From positions 1 through 64,000 of the forward strand of contig NZ_KE386986.1 in assembly GCF_000429925.1 (NCBI RefSeq): a stretch of 64,000 bases of DNA, read 5' to 3'. Positions 56,841-64,000 of the stretch are shown here, one piece after another. The position numbers and the translations under genes were made by a program. Every line of letters begins with the position of its first letter. Positions within the stretch are counted from its first letter, which is position 1. A model generated the notes under the pieces. That model saw nothing but the letters and a program-made list of their open reading frames with translations, searched no databases and was not told where the DNA came from. Origin of the DNA: Desulfatirhabdium butyrativorans DSM 18734. GTDB taxonomy: Bacteria; Desulfobacterota; Desulfobacteria; Desulfobacterales; Desulfatirhabdiaceae.

Positions 56841-57677
56841 ATGTTTCGGATTGTCAATCGAGAAGAAATGGCAGGGGGAACGATCATATTGAATGAGATC
56901 GAGGCTCCCCTCATCGCAAAAAAAGCCAAACCCGGGCAATTTGTCATTTTGAAAGCGACGGAAACCGGGGAGCGGATCCCGCTGACCATGGCGGATACCG
57001 ATCGGCAGAAAGGCACGATTACCATCATTTACATGGTGGTTGGTAAAAGTACGGCCCTCTTCAAAACTCTGAAAGTGGGCGATGGGTATCAGGATGTCAT
57101 CGGCCCGCTCGGTAAACCCACCCATATCGAAAAAGTGGGCAAGGTGGTATGTGTCGGCGGCGGAACCGGTATCGCCGTGCTGCATCCCATCACCCGTGCC
57201 TTGAAGGAAATCGGGAATCATGTCATCAGCATTATCGGCGCCAGGACAAAGGATCTGTTGATCCTCGAAGACCGCATGAAAGCTGTTTCCACGGAGCTGC
57301 ATGTGTGTACGGACGATGGTTCCTACGGCCACCATGGTTTTGTCACCGAAGTGCTCAAGGATGTGCTGGCGAAGGGTGATGTCCGGCTGGCTGTCGCCAT
57401 CGGACCGGTGCCCATGATGAAATTCGTATCGAAGATCACCAAGGAATTCAATGTGCCGACCATGGTCAGCCTCAATCCCATCATGGTGGACGGGACCGGA
57501 ATGTGCGGTGGATGCCGGGTCAGTGTGGGTGGAGAAACCAAATTCGCCTGTGTCGACGGCCCCGAATTCGACGGACACCAGGTCGATTACGACGAATTGA
57601 TGCGAAGGCTGCAAGCCTATTGCGAAGACGAAAAGAAATGCTACAACGATTTCTGTACGATGCAGCAGGCTTCCTGA
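56841..57677 (+). CDS. nfnA: NfnA: ferredoxin-NADP reductase-type FAD/[2Fe-2S] subunit
   Basis: The 278-residue small subunit of NADH-dependent ferredoxin:NADP oxidoreductase, a flavin-based electron-bifurcating complex. The FAD domain is seen in the N-terminal half (KPGQFVILKATETGERIPLT near 30-49), the nucleotide-binding VVCVGGGTGIAVLHP near 102-116, and the [2Fe-2S] site in GMCGGCRVSVGGETKFACVD near 222-241. GGAGG precedes ATG 56841. The alternative is the homologous sulfide dehydrogenase subunit (SudB). nfnB follows after 74 bp. Confidence 0.9.
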   Translation: MFRIVNREEMAGGTIILNEIEAPLIAKKAKPGQFVILKATETGERIPLTMADTDRQKGTITIIYMVVGKSTALFKTLKVGDGYQDVIGPLGKPTHIEKVGKVVCVGGGTGIAVLHPITRALKEIGNHVISIIGARTKDLLILEDRMKAVSTELHVCTDDGSYGHHGFVTEVLKDVLAKGDVRLAVAIGPVPMMKFVSKITKEFNVPTMVSLNPIMVDGTGMCGGCRVSVGGETKFACVDGPEFDGHQVDYDELMRRLQAYCEDEKKCYNDFCTMQQAS

Positions 57678-57751
57678 TCTGAATCGACAACCGCCAACCG
57701 GCATTGTCATCGATATGATATCCAACCATCCTGATTGTGGAGGAAAACGAT

Positions 57752-59164
57752 ATGGCTGAAAAACCCGAAACCAAAAAAGCGACGCCCCGACAGAAAATGC
57801 CGGAGCAAAAACCCGAGATCCGAAGAAGAAATTTCGAAGAAGTGCCGATCGGCTATTCCGTGGAAAACGCCATGGCGGAGGCGAGCCGCTGCCTGCAGTG
57901 CAAGAAGCCGGGCTGTGTGGAAGGATGCCCGGTCAATGTGGATATTCCCGGCTTCATTCATTTGATAACCCAGGGCGATTTGACCGGGGCCATTCGGCAC
58001 ATCTGGGAACAGAACGCCCTTCCGGCCGTATGCGGCCGGGTTTGCCCGCAGGAGATCCAGTGCGAAGGCAACTGTATTGTGGGCAAAAAAGGAGAGCCAG
58101 TCGCCATCGGCAATCTGGAGCGTTTTGTGGCGGATTACGAACGGATGCACGGTACGGGTGCGCTGCCGCCGAAGCAGGCGCCAACAGGAAAGAAAGTGGC
58201 CGTTGTCGGCTCTGGTCCTGCCGGTCTGACGGTGGCAGGCGACCTGCTGCGAAAAGGTCATGAGGTCACCATTCTCGAGGCGTTTCACAAACCCGGCGGC
58301 GTTCTGGTTTATGGAATTCCGGAATTCAGACTGCCCAAGGACATCGTTTTTTCCGAAGTGGCGTTTTTGGAGCGGATGGGAGCCAGGCTCGAATGCAATG
58401 CCGTGGTGGGCAGAACCGTTTCGCTCGATGAGCTCTTCGAAGAAGGCTATGAGGCCATATTCCTGGGCGTGGGCGCGGGTTTGCCGAAATTCTTGAATGT
58501 CCCGGGAGAAAACCTGATCGGCATCCTTTCCGCCAATGAATACCTGACCCGGACCAACCTCATGAAGGCGTATCGTTTCCCCGAATATGACACCCCGATT
58601 CCGAGGGCCAAAGATGTGGTGGTGTTTGGCGCGGGCAATGTGGCCATGGACTCGGCCAGAACCGCCATGCGGCTTGGGGCGGATCGCGTGCGCATCGTGT
58701 ACCGCAGGTCCAGGGAGGAGATGCCCGCACGGAAAGCCGAGATACATCATGCGGAAGAAGAGGGAATCGAGTTCCATCTGCTGACCAACCCCCTCGAATT
58801 CATCGGAAACGACAAGGGCAGGCTGGTTGCGGTGAAATGTCAGAAGATGGAGCTCGGTGAGCCGGATGCCTCCGGAAGACGGCGTCCTGTCCCCATTCCG
58901 GGCAGCGAATTCACTACGGAATGTGATTTGGGAATTGTCGCGGTTGGAACGGGCGCCAATCCCCTGCTCACCCAGACGACAGCCGATCTGAAATTGAACA
59001 AATGGGGATATATCGTCACGGATCCGGCCACCGGGAAAACCAGCAAGAAAGGCGTGTGGGCGGGCGGCGACATCGTGACAGGTTCCGCCACCGTCATTCT
59101 GGCGATGGGGGCTGGCCGAAAAGCCGCCGATTCCATTCACAATTATCTCACATGGGGATGGTAA
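57752..59164 (+). CDS. nfnB: NfnB: GltD-like FAD/[4Fe-4S] subunit
   Basis: The 470-residue large subunit of the Nfn complex, similar to the small subunit of glutamate synthase. The N-terminal domain binds two [4Fe-4S] clusters (CLQCKKPGCVEGCPVNVD near 48-65 and CGRVCPQEIQCEGNC near 94-108). Two dinucleotide folds follow (VAVVGSGPAGLTVAG near 149-163 and VVVFGAGNVAMDSART near 290-305), with the end motif GVWAGGDIVTGSATVILAMG. ATG 57752 has GGAGG upstream. Without a GltB partner here, NfnB (or SudA) is the better call than glutamate synthase. Confidence 0.9.
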   Translation: MAEKPETKKATPRQKMPEQKPEIRRRNFEEVPIGYSVENAMAEASRCLQCKKPGCVEGCPVNVDIPGFIHLITQGDLTGAIRHIWEQNALPAVCGRVCPQEIQCEGNCIVGKKGEPVAIGNLERFVADYERMHGTGALPPKQAPTGKKVAVVGSGPAGLTVAGDLLRKGHEVTILEAFHKPGGVLVYGIPEFRLPKDIVFSEVAFLERMGARLECNAVVGRTVSLDELFEEGYEAIFLGVGAGLPKFLNVPGENLIGILSANEYLTRTNLMKAYRFPEYDTPIPRAKDVVVFGAGNVAMDSARTAMRLGADRVRIVYRRSREEMPARKAEIHHAEEEGIEFHLLTNPLEFIGNDKGRLVAVKCQKMELGEPDASGRRRPVPIPGSEFTTECDLGIVAVGTGANPLLTQTTADLKLNKWGYIVTDPATGKTSKKGVWAGGDIVTGSATVILAMGAGRKAADSIHNYLTWGW

Positions 59165-59190
59165 TGCCATTTCATCAGTGACAGGTTGTT

Positions 59191-59225
59191 GGGCAGTGGG
59201 CAGTCGGCAGTCGGCTGTGGGCAGT
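59191..59225 (+). repeat. heptanucleotide tandem array, 5 units
   Basis: Units GGGCAGT, GGGCAGT, CGGCAGT, CGGCTGT and GGGCAGT in phase. The reverse complement (ACTGCCC/ACTGCCG) matches the first four units of the array at 18873. Confidence 0.9.
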
Positions 59226-59269
59226 GGATTTTTGGCCTATTTTCATCTCCGGGTGTGGTGACCCCTGCC

Positions 59270-59324
59270 CATGAGCATTCATCGTGAAAATGCATCTGGT
59301 AGGGGCGGCCCCCTGTGGCCGCCC
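59270..59324 (+). repeat. composite repeat: CATGAGCATT tail plus GGGCGGCC palindrome, copy 2
   Basis: The 27-bp tail at 59270-59296 matches 18574-18600 with two differences. The palindrome 59303-59324 (GGGCGGCC arms, 6-nt loop) stands where 18620-18647 lies in the other copy. Confidence 0.75.
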
Positions 59325-59359
59325 TCCCGGAAAGATCATAAAATGAAAGGATGTCCGCC

Positions 59360-59875
59360 ATGACAGCATCCGCTCCAACCATCACCCTCAAGGGCAATCC
59401 GCTTCCCCTTGCCGGAGCATTGCCGCAGGTCGGCCAGAACGCGCCGAACGCCGAGCTGGTCAACAACGATCTGGCCCCGGTTCAGCTCGAGAGCTTTCGC
59501 GGAAAAGTGCTTGTCTTGTCTTCGGTGCCTTCCCTCGATACGCCGATATGCGACATGGAAACCAGGCGGTTCAATCAGGAGGCGGAAAAACTGGGAGAGC
59601 GCGTCCAGATCATCACCATCAGCATGGATCTGCCTTTTGCGCAAAAACGATGGTGCGGCGCCGCAGGCATCGAACGGGTGCTCACCCTTTCCGATTACCG
59701 GGCAGCCGATTTCGGTACGAAGTACGGCGTGCTCATTCCGGCGATCCGGCTCCTTGCCCGTGCGGTTTTCGTGGTCGATGCCGCAGGGGTGATCCGGTAT
59801 GTGCAACTGGTTCCGGAGGTGGGGCAGGAACCCGAATACGGGCCGATTCTGCAGGCCGTGAAAGCGCTGCTCTGA
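59360..59875 (+). CDS. tpx: thiol peroxidase
   Basis: A 171-residue atypical 2-Cys peroxiredoxin that reduces hydrogen and lipid peroxides with thioredoxin. The peroxidatic Cys is in SSVPSLDTPICDMETRRFNQ near 54-73. The resolving Cys is in MDLPFAQKRWCGAAGIERVL near 91-110. The C-terminal QLVPEVGQEPEYG is characteristic. ATG 59360 has GAAAGG nine bases upstream, better than ATG 59351. The next gene starts directly after the stop codon. Useful for an anaerobe meeting oxygen; regulation is not visible. Confidence 0.94.
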   Translation: MTASAPTITLKGNPLPLAGALPQVGQNAPNAELVNNDLAPVQLESFRGKVLVLSSVPSLDTPICDMETRRFNQEAEKLGERVQIITISMDLPFAQKRWCGAAGIERVLTLSDYRAADFGTKYGVLIPAIRLLARAVFVVDAAGVIRYVQLVPEVGQEPEYGPILQAVKALL

Positions 59876-60565
59876 ATGATCCTTCTGGGTACTGTCGTCA
59901 ATGCGCTTTCCATCGCTTTCGGCGGCCTCATCGGGCTGGTCTTTCGCGGCAGAATTTCCTCGGCGTACCATCGCAGCGTCATGCAGGCCATCGGGCTGGC
60001 AGTCGCCATCATCGGAATCAGCGGTGCGCTGAAATTCGTGCAGATTCTGCTCATCATCTTCAGCCTGGCCATCGGCAGCCTTGCCGGCGAGGCCATCGGC
60101 ATCGAACGCAGGCTCGTTCAGCTTGGCGAATGGATACAGGGCCGGTTTTCGAGCAGCGATAGCGACCTGACGAAGGGTTTTGTGACGGCAAGCCTGCTTT
60201 ACTGTGTGGGCTCCATGGCCATTGTCGGATCGCTCGAAAGCGGCATTTCCAGCAACCATCAGACCCTGTTCGCCAAATCCATTCTGGATGGCGTCACGGC
60301 GATTCTCTTTGCTTCTTCGCTGGGATGGGGGGTGCTGCTTTCCGCCGTATCGGTGTTCGTCTATCAGGGCCTGATCGTGGTTTCGGCATCTGTCATTGCC
60401 CCGTATCTGACCCAGCCGGTGGTGGCCGACATGTCATCGGTCGGCGGCATCCTGATTCTGGCGATCGGCATCGAGTTGCTCGATATCCAAAAACTGCACG
60501 TCGGCAACATGTTGCCAGCCGTTTTCATTCCCCTGATTTACGGTGTCCTGCGGTCCTGGTTTTAG
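59876..60565 (+). CDS. DUF554 family membrane protein
   Basis: A 229-residue integral membrane protein of the DUF554 (YqgA-like) family. About six to seven hydrophobic segments are visible. The N-terminal ILLGTVVNALSIAFGGLIGL and the mid-region CVGSMAIVGSLESGISSNH with LFAKSILDGVTAILFASSLG are typical. The function is unknown. Its ATG begins with no gap after the tpx stop, so the two are co-translated. Confidence 0.88.
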   Translation: MILLGTVVNALSIAFGGLIGLVFRGRISSAYHRSVMQAIGLAVAIIGISGALKFVQILLIIFSLAIGSLAGEAIGIERRLVQLGEWIQGRFSSSDSDLTKGFVTASLLYCVGSMAIVGSLESGISSNHQTLFAKSILDGVTAILFASSLGWGVLLSAVSVFVYQGLIVVSASVIAPYLTQPVVADMSSVGGILILAIGIELLDIQKLHVGNMLPAVFIPLIYGVLRSWF

Positions 60566-60571
60566 AGATGG

Positions 60572-60599
60572 TTACTGATTACTGATTACTGATTACTGA
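60572..60599 (+). repeat. heptanucleotide tandem array, 4 units
   Basis: Four perfect TTACTGA units lie 6 bp after the DUF554 stop and 38 bp before hemL. Confidence 0.93.
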
Positions 60600-60637
60600 C
60601 TGCTCGTTTCAGATTTCCCTTTCCCGAGGCAGACAAT

Positions 60638-61930
60638 ATGATTCGCAAAAATTCCAAAATCCTGTTCGATCAAGCCACACCCATCATTCCCGGAGGCGTC
60701 AACAGCCCCGTACGGGCCTGCAAATCCGTAGGGACCGAGCCCGTTTTCATCCGGAAGGGCGAAGGGTGCCTGCTGACCGATGAAGACGGCAACACCTATA
60801 TCGATTATGTGGGCTCCTGGGGGCCGCTCATTCTGGGGCACCGGCATCCGGCGGTGGTGGAGGCGATCCGCGAAGTGCTGGAGCGGGGAACCAGTTTCGG
60901 GGCGCCGGTCGATCTCGAAATCCGGCTTGCGGAACTGGTCATCGAGGCATTTCCGGCCATCGAAATGGTCCGGATGGTCAATTCCGGAACGGAGGCCACG
61001 ATGAGCGCGATCCGCCTCGCCCGCGGATTCACCGGCAGAAATCTCGTCATCAAATTCGACGGGTGCTATCACGGTCACGCCGATTCCCTGCTCGTTGCCG
61101 CTGGCTCCGGTGTGGCTACCCTCGGGATTCCCGGAAGCCCGGGCGTTCCCGCAGAGACCGCGGCTCAGACGCTTTCTCTCGCCTACAACGACATCGAGGG
61201 GTTCCGGCAGACCATGCGACGCATGGGAGAGCGCATTGCAGCCGTCATCGTCGAGCCTGTCGCAGGCAACATGGGCTTCGTTGCGCCGGTGCCCGGATTT
61301 CTGGAGACGCTTCGGGAGGAAACCGAGCGTTACGGCGCGCTGTTCATCGTCGATGAGGTCATGACGGGTTTTCGTGTGGCGCACGGCGGCGCGCAGGCCA
61401 TTTTCGGCATCCGGCCGGATTTGACGACGCTTGGCAAAATCATCGGCGGCGGGCTTCCGGTTGGCGCCTATGGCGGCAGAAAAGACATCATGATGCACAT
61501 CGCGCCCAACGGCCCGGTGTATCAGGCAGGCACCCTGTCCGGCAATCCCCTGGCCATGGCGGCAGGCATCGCAACACTGAGCCTCCTGCGATCCGGAGAA
61601 ATTTACCGCAAGCTGGATGAGCGAACCGAGGCGCTCTGCAATGGCCTTCGCGATGCCGCCGGCAGAGCCGGGATTGCGCTCCAAACCGGGCATATCGGAT
61701 CGATGGGCGGCTTTTTCTTTACGGATCGGCAGGTGATCGATTTCAAGTCGGCCAAGACCAGCGATCTGGATCGCTATGCCCGGTTCTATCGGGGCATGCT
61801 CGATGCCGGGGTGTACCTGGCACCGTCACAGTTCGAGGTGTTTTTCGTTTCCACGGCGCACGAGCCGGGCCACATCGAGGCGACGATCCGTGCGGCGCAA
61901 GCCTGCATGCAGGAGCTTGCCCGTGGCTGA
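60638..61930 (+). CDS. hemL: glutamate-1-semialdehyde 2,1-aminomutase
   Basis: A 430-residue PLP enzyme that makes 5-aminolevulinate from glutamate-1-semialdehyde, the C5 route to haem, sirohaem and corrinoids. Family motifs are [11 protein letters not shown] near 17-27, [17 protein letters not shown] near 54-70, [15 protein letters not shown] near 118-132, [10 protein letters not shown] near 239-248 and the PLP-binding Lys267 in TLGKIIGGG. Its last codons overlap the GTG of mpl by 8 bp. Confidence 0.96.
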   Translation: MIRKNSKILFDQATPIIPGGVNSPVRACKSVGTEPVFIRKGEGCLLTDEDGNTYIDYVGSWGPLILGHRHPAVVEAIREVLERGTSFGAPVDLEIRLAELVIEAFPAIEMVRMVNSGTEATMSAIRLARGFTGRNLVIKFDGCYHGHADSLLVAAGSGVATLGIPGSPGVPAETAAQTLSLAYNDIEGFRQTMRRMGERIAAVIVEPVAGNMGFVAPVPGFLETLREETERYGALFIVDEVMTGFRVAHGGAQAIFGIRPDLTTLGKIIGGGLPVGAYGGRKDIMMHIAPNGPVYQAGTLSGNPLAMAAGIATLSLLRSGEIYRKLDERTEALCNGLRDAAGRAGIALQTGHIGSMGGFFFTDRQVIDFKSAKTSDLDRYARFYRGMLDAGVYLAPSQFEVFFVSTAHEPGHIEATIRAAQACMQELARG

Positions 61931-63359
61931 AGCCGACATCTTGAACTTCATCCCGGATCGGATCGGGCATGTGCATTTCATTGCCGTATGCGGCACGGCC
62001 ATGGCTGCCGTGGCATGCCTGATGAAGGAAATGGGGTATCGGGTCAGCGGGTCGGACACCGGTGTCTATCCCCCGATCAGCACGTTTCTGGCGGATCGGG
62101 GCATCGAAATCCTTCCGGGATACGAACCTTCCCACCTCGATGACCGGCCGGATCTGGTCGTTGTCGGAAACGCCGTTTCCCGAACCAATGTGGAAGTACT
62201 CTGCGCAAGGGCGCTCGGCATTCCCTATTGCTCCATGCCCCAGGCCATCCGGCATTTTGCCATCGGAGACAAACAGGCCCTTGTCGTATGCGGTACCCAC
62301 GGCAAGACGACGACATCTTCCCTCATCGCCTGGATCCTCCAGGATGCCGGGCTGGATCCCTCATTCATCGTCGGTGGCATCGTGCGGGGTTTCGACAGCA
62401 ACTACCGCCTCGGGAAAGGCTCCTGCATCGTTCTGGAAGGGGATGAATACGATACGGCCTATTTCGACAAGCATGCCAAATTCCTGCATTATCCGGCATA
62501 CCGGGCTGTCATCACCAGCATCGAATACGACCATGCCGACATTTTTCCGGACATCGGCAGCATCCGCAGCGCCTTTAGCCATTTTCTGGATCGTGTCCCC
62601 CCTGAGGGGCGGGTTTTCGCCTTCGATACCGGCGAGCATCTCGATGCGGTGCTGGCCAAGTTTCCGGGGGATGTCGAGCGTTACGGAACGAAGGCATCTT
62701 CGGCCTGGCGGCTGGAAAACCTCCGCAGCGGGACGGAAGGAACGACATTTGATGCCGTGTATCGGGGATCGGTCCTCGGAACATTCGGGTCTCCGCTGAT
62801 GGGGCGGCACAATGCCTGGAATGCGCTTTCGGCCATTGCGCTCACCTGGAGCCTGGGGCTGCCTGTCCCCGCCATCCAATCCGCCTTGCGTACGTTTCCG
62901 GGGGTCAGGCGCAGGCAGGAAGTGCGGGGCGTTGTGAAAGGCATTACCGTGATGGACGATTTCGCCCATCATCCCACCGCCATTCGGGAAACCTTGCAGG
63001 CCGTTCGAAGCCGCTATCCGGCGGGCAGATTGATCGCCATTTTCGAGCCGGGCACCCATACAAGCATGCGCGCCGTTTTTCAGGACGTATTCCCGGCGGC
63101 CTTCGCCGATGCCGATCTCATCCTGCTGCGCGCGCCGTCCCGGATCGCAAAAGTGCCGGAGGCGGAGCGGATTTCCGTGGAAAAGCTGGTCGCCGATTTG
63201 GCATCGATGGGCAAGCCGGTCCGTCTCTTTGCCGATACGCAGGCGGTTGTGGATGAAGCCGTGCGGGTGGCAAAACCCTCCGATGTGCTGCTGGTGATGT
63301 CCAACGGCGGATTTGAAAACATCCATGAAAGACTCATGGATGCATTGCGGGGCGCGTAA
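61923..63359 (+). CDS. mpl: UDP-N-acetylmuramate:murein tripeptide ligase Mpl
   Basis: A 478-residue Mur ligase that joins recycled L-Ala-gamma-D-Glu-meso-DAP to UDP-MurNAc. Features are the N-terminal [20 protein letters not shown] near 16-35, the ATP loop [19 protein letters not shown] near 122-140, [19 protein letters not shown] near 171-189 (typical of Mpl rather than MurC) and [15 protein letters not shown] near 343. GTG 61923 lies inside the end of hemL with CAGGAG upstream. It could be confused with MurC, but the length and the EYDTAYFDK motif favour Mpl. Confidence 0.92.
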   Translation: MAEADILNFIPDRIGHVHFIAVCGTAMAAVACLMKEMGYRVSGSDTGVYPPISTFLADRGIEILPGYEPSHLDDRPDLVVVGNAVSRTNVEVLCARALGIPYCSMPQAIRHFAIGDKQALVVCGTHGKTTTSSLIAWILQDAGLDPSFIVGGIVRGFDSNYRLGKGSCIVLEGDEYDTAYFDKHAKFLHYPAYRAVITSIEYDHADIFPDIGSIRSAFSHFLDRVPPEGRVFAFDTGEHLDAVLAKFPGDVERYGTKASSAWRLENLRSGTEGTTFDAVYRGSVLGTFGSPLMGRHNAWNALSAIALTWSLGLPVPAIQSALRTFPGVRRRQEVRGVVKGITVMDDFAHHPTAIRETLQAVRSRYPAGRLIAIFEPGTHTSMRAVFQDVFPAAFADADLILLRAPSRIAKVPEAERISVEKLVADLASMGKPVRLFADTQAVVDEAVRVAKPSDVLLVMSNGGFENIHERLMDALRGA

Positions 63360-63457
63360 AGGGGTGTCAACATTTCGTCAGGAGCGTCAAACCGGATGGA
63401 TGCGCAGAAAGTCGAAGGGTCCCAACCCGGCCGCACGGCGTGTGGCGGCTTTCCCTA

Positions 63458-64000
63458 TCAGGAGATGTCGTTGCCAGCCAATGTCATTACCCGCTTGACA
63501 TAAGCCCTGGTTTCGGGGTAGGGCACTTCGCCATTATACCGCATGACGGTCCCTGGGCCTGCATTGTAGGCTTGAAGGGCTTTTTTCAGATCCCCATCGA
63601 AGGTGTCGAGCATTTTTTTCAGGTATTTGGTCCCGCCTTCGATGTTCTGTTTGACGTCGTAAGGATTGGTCACCCCCATTTCCTTGGCCGTATCGGGCAT
63701 GAGCTGCATCAGGCCGATGGCTCCCGCCGAAGAGACCGCATTGGCCTGATAATTCGATTCGGCTTTGACGATGCCGTGAACGATTTCGGGCGCTACGCCG
63801 TATTTCTGGGCGGCCTGCTCGATGGTCTGGTGGATATTTTTGGTGCGGTAATTGGCAAGCGATTTGGGTGAGGACTTGTAGCCAGCATTCTGACGGATGC
63901 TGCTTGTGGTAGAGGACTTCTGCCTGAGCGTCCTGGTGGATGACGGGTTTGCGTGCGATATTGCGGAAGTGCCGCCATCATTGACCTTGGATGCGCCATC
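63458..64000 (-). CDS. lytic transglycosylase, 5' end outside the window
   Basis: The C-terminal 180 residues of an SLT-family transglycosylase that cuts the glycan strands of peptidoglycan. The catalytic Glu is in GIVKAESNYQANAVSSAGAI, followed by GLMQLMPDTAKEMG and the later ALQAYNAGPGTV motif. A Ser/Thr-rich linker precedes the domain, so the missing part probably holds an export signal and perhaps a flagellar or wall-binding region. The reading frame is open to the window edge. Its stop lies 98 bp from the mpl stop; the genes converge. Confidence 0.9.
   Translation of the reverse strand, partial: DGASKVNDGGTSAISHANPSSTRTLRQKSSTTSSIRQNAGYKSSPKSLANYRTKNIHQTIEQAAQKYGVAPEIVHGIVKAESNYQANAVSSAGAIGLMQLMPDTAKEMGVTNPYDVKQNIEGGTKYLKKMLDTFDGDLKKALQAYNAGPGTVMRYNGEVPYPETRAYVKRVMTLAGNDIS

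Larger units (their letters stand above)
59165..59359. other. repeat-filled spacer between nfnB and tpx
   Basis: It carries a five-unit heptamer array, a decayed ATGTTCAT-type element and the CATGAGCATT tail with a GGGCGGCC palindrome. Little unique sequence remains for a promoter. Confidence 0.7.

Noticed and set aside
57752-59164. Glutamate synthase small subunit (GltD)
   Set aside because: No GltB gene is present, and the neighbour is the FAD/[2Fe-2S] NfnA subunit, so Nfn (or Sud) fits better.

Overview
The window looks like chromosomal DNA of a motile, Gram-negative anaerobe of the Desulfobacterota (sulfate-reducing deltaproteobacterial type, probably Desulfobacterales). This is inferred from gene content: CheD/CheX-type chemotaxis genes beside flgK, flgL and motAB; several acyl-CoA dehydrogenases with DUF35 and thiolase-fold partners; an electron-bifurcating NfnAB pair; and intergenic DNA full of heptanucleotide tandem repeats and small palindromic elements. 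The species cannot be named from the sequence.

Layout. (1) 1-9.9 kb, plus strand: cheD, HDOD protein, cheY-like, cheX-like, cheB, flgK, PilZ protein, motA, motB, flgL, a secreted protein, a second cheD and a small Cys-rich protein. Convergent cheW and a methyl-accepting chemotaxis protein follow on the minus strand (9.9-12.4 kb). (2) 13.0-17.0 kb: hybrid histidine kinase, NtrC-type regulator with an odd sigma-54 contact loop, YcgR-like PilZ protein. (3) 17.0-25.8 kb: housekeeping genes rng, yajC-secD-secF, dprA-topA. (4) 25.8-30.6 kb: accessory island with an MNT/HEPN (MntA-HepT type) toxin-antitoxin locus whose antitoxin carries a nonsense codon, set between two direct copies of a hairpin MITE; a DUF4143 ATPase; an hsdS remnant; rhuM; and a truncated AAA ATPase. 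(5) 30.6-43.6 kb, minus strand: a lipid or acyl-CoA catabolic cluster with four acyl-CoA dehydrogenase family proteins, a DUF35-MaoC fusion, a ligase-SCP2-DUF35 triple fusion, two thiolase-fold proteins lacking the nucleophilic cysteine, a PHP protein and a TetR regulator. (6) 44.0-51.7 kb, plus strand: a branched-chain-type ABC importer with an acyl-CoA ligase inside the operon, diverging from cluster 5, then a LEA14-like lipoprotein. (7) 51.9-64 kb: TIM-barrel isomerase-like protein, thiamine pyrophosphokinase, PilZ, YkgJ-like protein, another acyl-CoA ligase, nfnAB, tpx, DUF554 protein, hemL, mpl and the 3' part of a lytic transglycosylase gene.

How it fits together. Regions 5 and 6 probably form one catabolic unit: import, activation to a CoA thioester, dehydrogenation, hydration, then cleavage. 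The mix of DUF35, MaoC and Cys-less thiolase-fold proteins resembles aldolytic side-chain degradation (ChsE/ChsH/Ltp2 type) more than ordinary beta-oxidation; the substrate is unknown. NfnAB could balance NAD(P)H and ferredoxin for such metabolism.

The most unusual feature is in the spacers. At least ten separate arrays keep a strict 7-bp period but use different unit families. One pair, 20 and 31 units long, is in inverted orientation. Three arrays share a flanking motif (CTTTCGYAGGAAT), and some arrays reach into start or stop codons. They coexist with at least four other short repeat families.
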